Shown: one piece after another, positions 7,129 to 14,689 of the stretch
How the letters are laid out: each line of letters opens with the position of its first letter
Position numbering within the stretch: position 1 is the first letter of the stretch
Assembly (NCBI GenBank): GCA_030017955.1
Contig: JASEGR010000019.1
Span: forward strand, 1-41,230
Length of the DNA stretch: 41,230 bases
Source of the DNA: Candidatus Eisenbacteria bacterium
Lineage (GTDB): Bacteria > Eisenbacteria > RBG-16-71-46 > JASEGR01
Reading direction: 5' to 3'
The notes under the pieces: model-generated
The model's input: only the letters and a program-made list of their open reading frames with translations
Database searches by the model: none
What the model was told of the DNA's origin: nothing
Translations under genes and position numbers: made by a program

Positions 7129-8325
7129 GTGATTAGAAGAACACTGGCAAGGAAACTTCGTGAAGCGTCTGCGCGATTTCCCGTGGTGTCGGTGACGGGA
7201 CCGAGGCAATCAGGCAAAACAACGCTTGTAAGAGCCGAGTTCAAAAGTCATGCCTACGTTTCTCTTGAACTCCCAGACCAGAGAGCGTTCGCTCTCGAGG
7301 ATCCAGAAGGTTTCCTGAAACGATTTGATGGCCCTGTTATTCTTGATGAAGTGCAAAGAGCTCCCGAATTGTTCTCCTACATCCAGGTAGTTGTGGATGA
7401 GCGAGATGCACCCGGCCAGTTTATTCTCACTGGCTCGCATAACTTCCTTCTGTTGCAGAGTATTTCTCAGTCGCTGGCGGGCAGGTGCGCGGTGCTCAAC
7501 CTGCTGCCTTTCTCTCTTGCCGAACTTCAGGGGAGACCACCCATCGCGCTTACGAATTTCGGCCGGGGAGTACCAAAGAGGACGAAAATCCCCTCGCGCA
7601 GTCTTGTCGAGTACCTTTTCACCGGGTTCTATCCGAGAATACACGACAAGAATCTGCCGCCTCGTGACTGGCTGGGGAGCTATTATCAGACTTATCTTGA
7701 ACGTGACGTTAGAAATGTGCTGAAAGTCGGAGACCTCGAGACGTTTGGGAGATTTATCCGGCTCTGTGCGGGCAGAAACGGACAGTTGGTCAATCTTACG
7801 GGTCTGGCTTCTGACTGCGGAATTACGCACACCACCGCAAGACGCTGGATTTCGGTCCTTGAGGCGAGTTTCATTATTCTTCTACTCAGACCGCATTTCA
7901 AGAACTTCGGCAAGAGGCTCATCAAGAGTCCAAAACTCTTCTTCTTGGACACAGGCCTGCTGTGTTTTCTGTTGCGGATTCAATCGGCAGAAGAACTGCA
8001 CCACCATTCGGCCAGGGGAGCAGTATTTGAGAGCTTCGTGTTGTCTGAGCTCTATAAGAATTTTGTGCATCGCGGTGAGCAAGCCGCGCTCTATTTCTGG
8101 CGGGATGCAGGCGGTCACAAGGTTGACATGCTGATTGACGTTGGAAAGGACTTGATTCCGGTCGAAGTGAAGTCTGCCCAAACCGTTGCATCTGATTTCT
8201 TCCGAAGCCTCAAGTTCTGGCGTGAAATCAGCGGCTCGGTTGATAATCCCGCGGCACTTGTTTACGGGGGAGAACAGGCCTTCAAGCGCTCGGGCGTTGC
8301 AGTTTATCCATGGTCCATTCTGTAG
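7129..8325 (+). CDS. AAA-family ATPase with DUF4143 C-terminal domain
   Basis: The GTG start at 7129 follows AGGAGG. The 398-residue protein has a Walker A motif GPRQSGKTT (residues 24-32), a Walker B VILDEVQ (70-76), a sensor-like FILTGSHN (about 97-104) and the YLERDVRN segment opening the DUF4143 domain. A winged-helix-like region (LASDCGITHTTARRWISVLE) and a restriction-endonuclease-like end (PVEVKSAQ) follow. Length and order match the widespread ATP-binding/DUF4143 family, common in accessory DNA and of unproven function. It fills a 1.7-kb cassette between tRNA fragment C and the intact tRNA-Lys. Family assignment is secure; biological role is unknown. Confidence 0.9.
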   Translation: MIRRTLARKLREASARFPVVSVTGPRQSGKTTLVRAEFKSHAYVSLELPDQRAFALEDPEGFLKRFDGPVILDEVQRAPELFSYIQVVVDERDAPGQFILTGSHNFLLLQSISQSLAGRCAVLNLLPFSLAELQGRPPIALTNFGRGVPKRTKIPSRSLVEYLFTGFYPRIHDKNLPPRDWLGSYYQTYLERDVRNVLKVGDLETFGRFIRLCAGRNGQLVNLTGLASDCGITHTTARRWISVLEASFIILLLRPHFKNFGKRLIKSPKLFFLDTGLLCFLLRIQSAEELHHHSARGAVFESFVLSELYKNFVHRGEQAALYFWRDAGGHKVDMLIDVGKDLIPVEVKSAQTVASDFFRSLKFWREISGSVDNPAALVYGGEQAFKRSGVAVYPWSIL

Positions 8326-8424
8326 CGGTGAGTAAAATTAATCAAGGCACTGAGTAATTTGTTGCCTCTGCAGATGAGCCTATCCGGCTGGTCTTGAATC
8401 GAGCGCTAACATTCATCTTCAAAG

Positions 8425-8497
8425 TGCGCCGTGGAGGAGTCGAACCTCCGACCTACTGATTAAGAGTCAGTTGCTCTACCAATTGAGCTAACGGCGC
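8425..8497 (-). tRNA. tRNA-Lys (anticodon CTT)
   Basis: A complete 73-nt cloverleaf: acceptor GCGCCGT/ACGGCGC, D arm GCTC/GAGC, anticodon stem ACTGA/TCAGT with loop CTCTTAA, T arm GGAGG/CCTCC, discriminator A. CCA is not encoded, unlike the other three tRNAs in the window. Three copies of its 3' half lie downstream in the same orientation (A, B, C), which makes this the probable attachment site of the island. Confidence 0.95.
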
Positions 8498-8573
8498 ATA
8501 TCGCTGCGGGGCAGCCGCGGGCTGACAGCAGAGCTGTTTGCCCGTCGATCTGCAGTCGCTAGTTATGCAAAAG

Positions 8574-8840
8574 CTACCGAGGTAACTTCTCTCGAAGCTT
8601 TTCTTGTAACCACAGATTTATCAACGTACCCGAAGAGACTCCACGCTTCCTCGCTAGGACCCTAAGTCGTTCCAGTAGAGAACTATCAATCGCGAAGTAG
8701 GTGGCCTCAGATTCAATCTCAACATCAAACCGCGCAGGGCTTGTCTTCGACCAAACCCGAGAGAGATCATGGTCATCCCAATACTCGGCAGTCTCACGAT
8801 ACGACGATGCCCTCGAGAGACTCACGCTATTTCTCTTCAT
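8574..8840 (-). CDS. BrnA-like (CopG-type) antitoxin
   Basis: An 88-residue protein whose second half (YFAIDSSLLERLRVLARKRG, then TLINLWLQEKL) has the ribbon-helix-helix form of BrnA/CopG antitoxins and shares the TLINL[YW]L signature with the BrnA at 69-290. The ATG at 8840 is preceded by GAGG at good spacing; an upstream GTG at 8858 is possible. It overlaps the end of the toxin gene by 14 bp. Expected role: neutralise the adjacent toxin and repress the operon. It lies just upstream (5' side) of tRNA-Lys. Confidence 0.75.
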   Translation of the reverse strand: MKRNSVSLSRASSYRETAEYWDDHDLSRVWSKTSPARFDVEIESEATYFAIDSSLLERLRVLARKRGVSSGTLINLWLQEKLREKLPR

Positions 8841-9120
8841 ATCGCTTCCTCTCACCACGCGTCATATCACGCGCGGACAGAATCAACGCCTGCCTGCCCC
8901 CTTTGTACACAAAGAAAACGATGAGATAGCGTCCAGGCCCAGTTCGTCCCAAAGCAGCGTACACATTCTCTCCCGGCCTGTGACCCTTCTCAACATACCT
9001 GAACCTCGGCGAACCATTCAGAACTTCCCTCACCTCTTCCTGTGTAACCTTGTGTCGCGCGAGCAGCTTCTCCGCTATGTCCCCAAGCCACACAACGGTT
9101 GAAATCTTCATTCCAGCCAT
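8827..9120 (-). CDS. BrnT-like toxin
   Basis: A 97-residue protein of the broader BrnT group: WLGDIAEKLLARHKVTQEEV at the N-terminus, a central RPGENVYAALGRT strand pair, GRYLIVFFVYKGG, and the closing LILSARDMTRGERKRYEEK, which matches the (S/T)ARDMT-x3-RRY end of the family. It is only distantly similar to the other BrnT at 287-583, so the pair is not a recent local duplication. It precedes and overlaps its antitoxin. The start at 9120 has a TGGGGA close upstream; a Met three codons later is possible. Confidence 0.75.
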   Translation of the reverse strand: MAGMKISTVVWLGDIAEKLLARHKVTQEEVREVLNGSPRFRYVEKGHRPGENVYAALGRTGPGRYLIVFFVYKGGRQALILSARDMTRGERKRYEEK

Positions 9121-9256
9121 TCCCCATCAGAATATATGTTACCACACACCTACGTGCGCTGCAGCTTCCATACCCAGCCCGAAAGACCCTCGGATGAGGT
9201 TTGGGTTGAATCGAAATCACCGACGGGAGTTATCTCAGCACGAGGGAGCGGCGCAA

Positions 9257-9688
9257 TCAGAACGGAATGTCGTCGTCTCCCACTGCCTGCAGCTCTTCCA
9301 CATTGTACTCCTCTGCAGGCGGACTCTCCTGCCGCGCTTCTCCCGCGCCGGCCATGTCCGGACGTCCGAGCATCTGCAGAGTAGTCGCAGTTATCTCAGT
9401 CGTATAGCGCTTGACGCCTTGACTATCCTGCCACGAACGCGTTTGAAGCCTTCCCTCGAGATAAACTTGCTTTCCCTTGCTCAGATACTGACTGCATATA
9501 TCGGCGAGTTTTCCCCATGCGACTATTCTGTGCCATTCAGTCCGCTGCCCCTTCTCGCCGTTCTTCGAAGTCCAGGTCTCGTTAGTCGCAATCCTGAAAC
9601 TTGCCACTGCAGTGCCTGCCGGAGTGCGTCTGAGCTCCGGGTCGCTTCCCAGATTCCCTACGAGAATCACTTTATTAACGCTCGCCAC
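9257..9688 (-). CDS. ssb: Single-stranded DNA-binding protein
   Basis: This 143-residue SSB binds single-stranded DNA during replication, recombination and repair. The OB fold is complete: [16 protein letters not shown] at the N-terminus, [16 protein letters not shown] in the middle and [10 protein letters not shown] later. A short acidic tail ends in DDDIPF, the conserved tip that recruits partner proteins. The start is a GTG at 9688 with GGAGG about 9 bp upstream. It stands alone here, divergent from the tRNA cluster. The usual rpsF/rpsR neighbours are absent, so it may be a second copy. Confidence 0.95.
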   Translation of the reverse strand: MASVNKVILVGNLGSDPELRRTPAGTAVASFRIATNETWTSKNGEKGQRTEWHRIVAWGKLADICSQYLSKGKQVYLEGRLQTRSWQDSQGVKRYTTEITATTLQMLGRPDMAGAGEARQESPPAEEYNVEELQAVGDDDIPF

Positions 9689-9758
9689 CGATCACCTCCG
9701 CGCAATAGATGTGAATCCCCACTTCTCGGCCTGTAATGTTCTCTTCCAGATTGGATTG

Positions 9759-9787
9759 TTGACTTCATTACAACGAGCTATTAACAT
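9759..9787 (+). promoter_or_regulatory. Possible promoter for the tRNA cluster
   Basis: TTGACT (9759-9764) and TAACAT (9782-9787) with a 17-bp spacer, about 60 bp before tRNA-Pro. It may drive tRNA-Pro, -Arg and -His together. Match quality is moderate. Confidence 0.35.
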
Positions 9788-9849
9788 AGACTAAAGTAGA
9801 GTCTTGTTTCAAGTCCAGAAATCTTTCTTTCGATGGACTTTTCCTCCGA

Positions 9850-9927
<78 letters not shown>

Positions 9928-10015
9928 GTTAATTGAGAGTCATCACACGACAGTCGCTGGATGTGTGAAATTCCGGGTTGAATCGCGCGTCCTCATGAAT
10001 GAGACTGTCAAACAC

Positions 10016-10093
10016 GCGCCTGTAGCTCAGTCTGGATAGAGCAACGGATTTCTAATCCGTTGGTCCGGGGTTCGAATCCCTGCAGGCGCGCCA
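10016..10093 (+). tRNA. tRNA-Arg (anticodon TCT)
   Basis: Cloverleaf with acceptor GCGCCTG/CAGGCGC, anticodon stem ACGGA/TCCGT with loop TTTCTAA, T loop TTCGAAT, discriminator G and encoded CCA. Confidence 0.95.
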
Positions 10094-10113
10094 AGTACGA
10101 ACATAGCGTAGGC

Positions 10114-10190
10114 GGTGGACGTAGCTCAATTGGTAGAGCACTGGACTGTGGCTCCAGGCGTCGCGGGTTCGACTCCCGTCGTCCACCCCA
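10114..10190 (+). tRNA. tRNA-His (anticodon GTG)
   Basis: Acceptor GTGGACG/CGTCCAC with the encoded extra G at -1 opposite C73 (the histidine identity pair), anticodon stem CTGGA/TCCAG with loop CTGTGGC, T loop TTCGACT and encoded CCA. Its last 19 bases are repeated at 10310-10328. Confidence 0.95.
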
Positions 10191-10328
10191 AATGTCTTTT
10201 CGCTGTCTGAGCATGCAGGGAGTTGAAGCCGACCCGAGCGCCTCCGGTGGAGGATGAAGCGAGGGCGGCCGGCTTCGGCGGAGAACTCGGCAGAGTTCGG
10301 GGGAGAAGAACTCCCGTCGTCCACCCCA
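10172..10328 (+). repeat. Duplicated 3' end of tRNA-His flanking a 119-bp insert
   Basis: ACTCCCGTCGTCCACCCCA, the 3' end of tRNA-His including CCA (10172-10190), recurs exactly at 10310-10328. The 119 bp between the copies is GC-rich, has no gene, and contains several CCGAG/CTCGG and GCC/GGC inversions. This is the footprint of an insertion at the tRNA 3' end or of a small tandem duplication, just upstream of the HEPN/MNT pair. Confidence 0.75.
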
Positions 10329-10379
10329 GGTATTTTGTGAGAATGATGACCGTTATTTTGAGATCGGTGGAGGGTCACA

Positions 10380-10778
10380 ATGAGGAAAGAGGCGAAGCGA
10401 TGGCTGAGACAGGGCGAAGCAGACCTGAAAGCAGCCAGGGATAGCCTGAAGGACAAGAACTACGAATGGTGTTGTTTTCAGTCACAACAGAGCGCAGAGA
10501 AGTCTCTCAAGGCCTTCCTCTATGACCTGGGCTACACCTCTCTCACGACGCACTCCATAAAGATGCTTGTTAGAGAATGCGAAAAGAGACAAAAGGGATT
10601 CTCCGGACTGATGGAGGCTGCGAGAATTCTTGACACGTACTACATTCCTACGCGTTATCCCAATGGGCTTGATGAGGACATCGCGCCGGTAGATTACTAT
10701 GATCACGAGGATGCCAGGAGATGCCTAGACTTCGCAACATTGATATTGAGAACGGTGAGAAAGTATTTGAAAAGCTAG
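10380..10778 (+). CDS. HEPN-domain protein (COG2250 type)
   Basis: A 132-residue all-helical HEPN protein: AKRWLRQGEADLKAARDSL, CCFQSQQSAEKSLKAFLYDL, LDTYYIPTRYPNG and a C-terminal helix. In HEPN/MNT modules the HEPN partner is typically a toxin RNase that the nucleotidyltransferase modifies and silences. I do not see the RX4-6H ribonuclease motif here, so this subgroup may instead act on, or bind, a nucleotide. GGAGG precedes the ATG at 10380. The gene overlaps the MNT gene by 58 bp, so both are co-translated. Family confident, activity open. Confidence 0.9.
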   Translation: MRKEAKRWLRQGEADLKAARDSLKDKNYEWCCFQSQQSAEKSLKAFLYDLGYTSLTTHSIKMLVRECEKRQKGFSGLMEAARILDTYYIPTRYPNGLDEDIAPVDYYDHEDARRCLDFATLILRTVRKYLKS

Positions 10779-11050
10779 ATGTGTTCACCCGCAAGCTCAG
10801 GAAGAAATTCTCGATAAGGGCAGTCTATCTCTACGGCTCGCTTGCCAAGGGGGAAATGCACGAGGGGAGTGACATTGACCTCATGATTGTGGGAGATTTC
10901 AAAGGCAGGATTTTTCAGAGGATAACCGAAGTTCTGAAGCTCACGGATCTACCAATAGAACCTTTGGTTTACACAAACGAAGAGTTTCGACGGATGAAGA
11001 AGACAAATTCTTTCGTCAAAGAAGCACTAAGAACAGCTCAGGAACTTTGA
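10721..11050 (+). CDS. MNT-type nucleotidyltransferase, partner of the HEPN protein
   Basis: A 109-residue minimal nucleotidyltransferase with the polymerase-beta motif GSLAKGEMHEGSDIDLMIV, giving the GS and D-x-D metal ligands at about residues 44-58. Such proteins pair with HEPN partners, and the studied MntA adds AMP to HepT to block it. The ATG at 10721 lies inside the HEPN gene with GAGG about 10 bp upstream. A GTG at 10781, just after the HEPN stop, is an alternative but lacks a ribosome site. Confidence 0.88.
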   Translation: MPRLRNIDIENGEKVFEKLDVFTRKLRKKFSIRAVYLYGSLAKGEMHEGSDIDLMIVGDFKGRIFQRITEVLKLTDLPIEPLVYTNEEFRRMKKTNSFVKEALRTAQEL

Positions 11051-11232
11051 GTCTGAGTGCCATGCCAGCCACGTCCTCGGCGCCTGAGCTACTTCTCCCC
11101 ATGGCTTATTGAGTTCTCCTCACCGAAGCCAAGCTTCGCACCGCGGCGTCAAAAGAAGTATTGCAAACCGGTGGCATCGTTGTACAATTCACAACAATTG
11201 ATGTAATTGAAACAACAATAGAGGCGAACGTT

Positions 11233-11817
11233 ATGTCAGTTCTGCTCAATACGAAATTGAGAAGGAAGCTGCTTACCTATTCTTTCACCCACTGCGATGA
11301 GGAGTACTATGTGCGTGAACTCTCTAGTCTTATTGACGAAGATCCCGGGAACCTCTCGAGAGAACTCCGAAGACTTGAGACAGAGGGGCTCTATACATCG
11401 TTCACAAAGGGAAAATTGAGATTTTATTCTCTCAACAAGCGTTATCCTTTGTTCAAGGAACTCAAGGAGGTCATTTTCAAGACTGAAGGAGTAGAGGGAA
11501 GCCTCAGGGAATTGGTTCTGAAATACAAAGGCATTGCACTTGCTCTTATCTTCGGGTCATATGCAAAGAATCGGGAGAAAGCCACTTCTGATGTTGATTT
11601 GCTCATCGTGGGCGAATTGAACGAAAATCGTTTTACCAGAGACGTGCGCGATCTGGAATCGCGATTGAATCGGGAGATCAACTTCACCATCTACACCGAA
11701 GAAGAGTTCAACGAAAAGAAGAAGAAAGAGGGTTGTTTTCTCAATTTCGTCATCAAAGACAAAATCATAATACTGAAAGGGAAGCTCAGTGCTAGGCGTG
11801 TTACTCACAAAGTCTGA
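11233..11817 (+). CDS. Winged-helix DNA-binding protein fused to a nucleotidyltransferase
   Basis: A 194-residue protein. Residues 1-80 form a winged helix (VRELSSLIDEDPGNLSRELR as recognition region, then a KGKLRFYSLN wing). Residues about 95-190 are a minimal nucleotidyltransferase with GSYAKNREKATSDVDLLIV. This fusion is found in bacterial and archaeal accessory regions, where it is thought to regulate or act as the antitoxin of HEPN-like partners. The ATG at 11233 is chosen for a GAGG about 8 bp upstream; an upstream ATG at 11161 would give 218 residues. No HEPN gene follows; only two short frames (11789-11926, 11952-12074) do. Confidence 0.85.
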   Translation: MSVLLNTKLRRKLLTYSFTHCDEEYYVRELSSLIDEDPGNLSRELRRLETEGLYTSFTKGKLRFYSLNKRYPLFKELKEVIFKTEGVEGSLRELVLKYKGIALALIFGSYAKNREKATSDVDLLIVGELNENRFTRDVRDLESRLNREINFTIYTEEEFNEKKKKEGCFLNFVIKDKIIILKGKLSARRVTHKV

Positions 11818-11926
11818 ATCAGAAAAGGCTTTCATGAACGCTATCGGTCTAGTAAAAGGTGCATTGCTCGAGGCGAGATCACTGAATCCTCAGTTGGAAA
11901 TCAAGTTCGATATCCGCGAAGGGTAG
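11789..11926 (+). CDS. Short hypothetical frame after the winged-helix NTase
   Basis: A 45-codon frame from a GTG at 11789 (a Met at 11834 could also start it), overlapping the end of the NTase gene. Composition looks protein-like (LTKSESEKAFMNAIGLVKGA, then LEIKFDIREG), resembling the first helix of a HEPN-like partner that has been cut off. No family is recognised; it may be a remnant. Confidence 0.35.
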   Translation: MLGVLLTKSESEKAFMNAIGLVKGALLEARSLNPQLEIKFDIREG

Positions 11927-11951
11927 TCTTCCGGATAGTGGGGTTGTGACC

Positions 11952-12074
11952 ATGAACTATGAACACATAGTCGAGCCGAAATCAGATAGATTTGGAACCT
12001 GGCTTGTAATGGGCCGCGAAAACCATTGGGACATCGCTTTCTCTCAACGGCGGCGAGGTTTAAACGATCTGTGA
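11952..12074 (+). CDS. Short hypothetical frame converging on the helicase gene
   Basis: A 40-codon frame (MNYEHIVEPKSDRFGTWLVM at its start) from the ATG at 11952. It runs into the end of the opposing helicase gene (12044) and stops there, so it may be the 5' remnant of a longer gene cut at this boundary. No family recognised. Confidence 0.3.
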   Translation: MNYEHIVEPKSDRFGTWLVMGRENHWDIAFSQRRRGLNDL

Positions 12075-13297
12075 GTGTGATGCCGTTTCAGGTTCGTTCG
12101 CGAACCTTCATGCCAGGATTTAAGAAACTCTTCAGGAGGAAGCTCGGGGTGCTTTGATACGGGAAGTGTTAACCTGATGAGTTTTTCAATACCCTGAACA
12201 TCGCGGTTCTGCTCGGGCGTGGCAAAAGAAATCGCATGTCCGCCAGACCCCGCCCGCGCAGTGCGGCCGATGCGGTGCACATAATTTCCTGCATCGTCCG
12301 GAAGATCATAGTTAAGCACCAGCTCGATTCCGATCACATCAATGCCCCTGGCAGCAATATCGGTAGCGACAAGCACCTTATACTTGCCGCACTTAAAACC
12401 CTCAAGCGCTTCGCGGCGCTGTCCCAGATTACGGTTAGAATGTATCTCTGCCGCGCTATATCCCATGCCCCGGATCGACGTCATAATCTTGTGCGCATTA
12501 TGCTTTGTGCGGGAGAACAGAAGAACTGAGCCGTGATATTGCGCGAGTAGTTTACCGAGGAGCCGCGGCTTTGCTTCTTTCTTGACGATGAACAATTCCT
12601 GGGTTACGCGTTCCACCAAAGTCCCTGACGGGGCAATCTCAACTGAGACGGGGAGTTTCATGTACGCGGCGGCAATTTCCACAATTTCTTTGGGAATCGT
12701 CGCGGAAAAAAGCATGGTTTGCCTGTCTTTCGGTACGAAACGCAGGATCTTTTTGATCTGCGGGGCAAACCCCATATCCAGCATACGGTCGGCCTCATCA
12801 AGCACGAGCATCGTCGCGTTATTCAGCAGGAAATTCTTTTGGCCGAGATGGTCAAGGAGTCTGCCGGGAGTGGCGATGACAATGCGGGGATTCTTGCGCA
12901 GCGCCTGTATCTGAGCAGCTATTGGAGCGCCGCCGATAAGGCAGGCGGTCTTCATCCCAAATGGGCGGGCAATTATCTGCAATGCCTCGTCAATCTGGAT
13001 GGCCAATTCGCGCACGGGCGCAAGGACCAAACCAATCCCATCTCTCTGCGCAAGGCGCTGCACCATGGGAATGGCAAAAGCCAGAGTCTTGCCGGTGCCG
13101 GTCTGCGCAACACCGATAACATCTTTACCTTCAATCGCAGGGGGAATCGCCTTGAACTGGATAGGAGTGGGAATCCTAAACTTTGTGTGCGCGAGGATAT
13201 CGAGGATCTTCGGGGCTATGCCCAGCCCGAAGAAACCTCTTTCTGATTGACTATTCCCCTGCAAGGACCTGCTTACATTCGTCGTTTTGTGTATCAT
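12044..13297 (-). CDS. DEAD-box ATP-dependent RNA helicase (RhlE-like)
   Basis: A 417-residue DEAD-box helicase that unwinds RNA secondary structure with ATP. All core motifs are visible: Q motif region (FRIPTPIQFKAIP), motif I AQTGTGKT, Ia APVRELA, Ib ATPGRLLDH, II DEAD, III SAT, V ATDIAARGID and VI HRIGRTARAG. It ends in a short basic tail (HTHRSFKPRRR) like RhlE. Its start overlaps the rdgB stop in an ATGA, making it the last gene of the smpB-to-helicase operon. Closest role by size is RhlE-type ribosome assembly or cold-shock RNA remodelling. Confidence 0.93.
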   Translation of the reverse strand: MIHKTTNVSRSLQGNSQSERGFFGLGIAPKILDILAHTKFRIPTPIQFKAIPPAIEGKDVIGVAQTGTGKTLAFAIPMVQRLAQRDGIGLVLAPVRELAIQIDEALQIIARPFGMKTACLIGGAPIAAQIQALRKNPRIVIATPGRLLDHLGQKNFLLNNATMLVLDEADRMLDMGFAPQIKKILRFVPKDRQTMLFSATIPKEIVEIAAAYMKLPVSVEIAPSGTLVERVTQELFIVKKEAKPRLLGKLLAQYHGSVLLFSRTKHNAHKIMTSIRGMGYSAAEIHSNRNLGQRREALEGFKCGKYKVLVATDIAARGIDVIGIELVLNYDLPDDAGNYVHRIGRTARAGSGGHAISFATPEQNRDVQGIEKLIRLTLPVSKHPELPPEEFLKSWHEGSRTNLKRHHTHRSFKPRRR

Positions 13298-13914
13298 CGT
13301 GAGTCACGCCCCCTCTCGGCAAGCAACCACTTCTTGACCGCCTGGAACGCCTTTCCTCTGTGGCTTATTAAGTTTTTCTCATTGGGGTCTAGCTCGGCCA
13401 TTGTCTTTCCCTTTTCTGGAATGAAGAAAACCGGATCATAACCGAAGCCGCCTATGCCTCTCGGGGCCTCCAGAATCTCCCCGTGGCAGGTCCCTTGAAA
13501 CGTCAGTTCAACTCCGTTCGGAAGACAGAGCGCCAGAACGCACACGAATCTCGCTTTCCTATGATCGCGAGGAACATCTGACAGCATCGATAGGAGTTTC
13601 TTCGTGTTGTCTTCGTAGGAAACCCGTTCACCTGCAAATCTGGAAGACCTGACTCCCGGGCTGCCCTGAAGTGCATCGACCTCAAGTCCCGAATCATCGC
13701 CAAGCGCTGAAATTCCGGTCTGAGCCAGGACGCAGCGCGCTTTGATGAGAGCATTTTCCCGGAAACTCTCGCCAGTTTCTGGAGGAAGAACAATCTGCGG
13801 AAAAGCTTCGAGGGACCTGACATTCATGTCCATCCCCTCAAGCAGCAAAACTATTTCTTTCAGCTTGTCCTTGTTTCTTGAGGCAACGATAAGCTCGCCA
13901 ATACTGGGATTCAA
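13294..13914 (-). CDS. rdgB: dITP/XTP pyrophosphatase (RdgB/HAM1)
   Basis: This enzyme hydrolyses dITP, XTP and related non-canonical purine triphosphates to monophosphates, preventing their incorporation. Conserved parts are visible: ELIVASRNKDKLKEI, ETGESFRENALIKA, ALGDDSGLEVDAL, GVRSSRFAGE, GFGYDPVFFIPE and SHRGKAFQ. The TTG at 13914 (AGGA upstream, 10 bp after the rph stop) gives 206 residues, the family's normal length. A frame extended to an ATG at 14016 would add 34 unmatched residues overlapping rph. It follows rph, a common bacterial gene order, and couples to the helicase by ATGA. Confidence 0.93.
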   Translation of the reverse strand: MNPSIGELIVASRNKDKLKEIVLLLEGMDMNVRSLEAFPQIVLPPETGESFRENALIKARCVLAQTGISALGDDSGLEVDALQGSPGVRSSRFAGERVSYEDNTKKLLSMLSDVPRDHRKARFVCVLALCLPNGVELTFQGTCHGEILEAPRGIGGFGYDPVFFIPEKGKTMAELDPNEKNLISHRGKAFQAVKKWLLAERGRDSR

Positions 13915-13924
13915 CTTTTGTTTC

Positions 13925-14689
13925 CTATACGGAGAGGGCTTTCCCTTTACTCTGCCCGGGAAGTCCGAGACTCTTCTTCTGGGCCTTAATGAGTTTCTGA
14001 ATTCCGGATGAACCAAGCTTCAACATTGCGTTCATTTCTTCCCACCGGAAAGGCAGTCCTTCAGCGGTGCCCTGCACTTCAACGAAGTGTCCGCTTCCAG
14101 TCATCACGACATTCATATCAACCTGGGCAGTACTGTCCTCGGCGTAGTTGAGGTCAAGCAGGAACTCCCCTTTGACTTTGCCGACACTGATGGCCGCAAC
14201 AAAATCCCTCACCGGAATGTACTTGATCAGTTTCTTATTGACCATGAACTTGAAGGCCTCGTGGAGAGCCACAAAAGCACCTGTTATCGAAGCGGTCCTC
14301 GTTCCCCCATCCGCCTCCAGCACGTCACAGTCGAGCAGGATTGTCCTTTCACCGAGCGCATCGAGCTCGGTCACAGCCCTCAGGCTTCTTCCAATAAGGC
14401 GCTGGATTTCCTGTGTCCTACCGCTGACTTTTCCCTTCACAGATTCCCTTTGAATTCTCTCATGTGAACTCCTGGGCAGCATTCCATATTCTGCGGTGAC
14501 CCATCCATGCCCTTTGGCCTTCAGAAAGTACGGGACCTTATTCTCCAGAGTGGCCGAGCACATCACACGCGTGTTTCCCATCTCGATAAGACAAGAGCCT
14601 TCGGCGTGCCGCAAAACCCCAACTTTAATCTTTATCTTTCTTAGATCGCCGGCTCTTCTTCCGTCTAACCTTCTTCCGGGAATTTTCAA
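13925..14689 (-). CDS. rph: Ribonuclease PH
   Basis: RNase PH trims tRNA 3' ends phosphorolytically, which matters here because tRNA-Lys has no encoded CCA. Visible signatures: [65 protein letters not shown] and DLNYAEDS. The start is a TTG at 14689 with AGGAGG 5 bp upstream, giving 254 residues. The longer ATG frame (14761) would add sequence before the conserved N-terminus. The first 20 or so codons overlap the 3' end of murI by 65 bp in another frame. Confidence 0.93.
   Translation of the reverse strand: MKIPGRRLDGRRAGDLRKIKIKVGVLRHAEGSCLIEMGNTRVMCSATLENKVPYFLKAKGHGWVTAEYGMLPRSSHERIQRESVKGKVSGRTQEIQRLIGRSLRAVTELDALGERTILLDCDVLEADGGTRTASITGAFVALHEAFKFMVNKKLIKYIPVRDFVAAISVGKVKGEFLLDLNYAEDSTAQVDMNVVMTGSGHFVEVQGTAEGLPFRWEEMNAMLKLGSSGIQKLIKAQKKSLGLPGQSKGKALSV

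Noticed and set aside
584-8424. An integrase gene for the tRNA-Lys island
   Set aside because: All long frames in this stretch were accounted for; none shows tyrosine or serine recombinase motifs.
9050-9736. 228-codon plus-strand frame
   Set aside because: It is antisense to ssb and to the BrnT-like toxin, which are clearly real; composition is not protein-like.
10008-10456. Minus-strand frames over the tRNA-Arg and tRNA-His genes
   Set aside because: They translate to the well-known spurious patterns (SRTRDAWSHSPVLYQLSYV, DSNPGPTD) that arise when tRNA genes are read as protein.
13914-14016. ATG-initiated 34-residue extension of RdgB
   Set aside because: The added residues match nothing in the family and overlap rph; the TTG at 13914 gives normal length.
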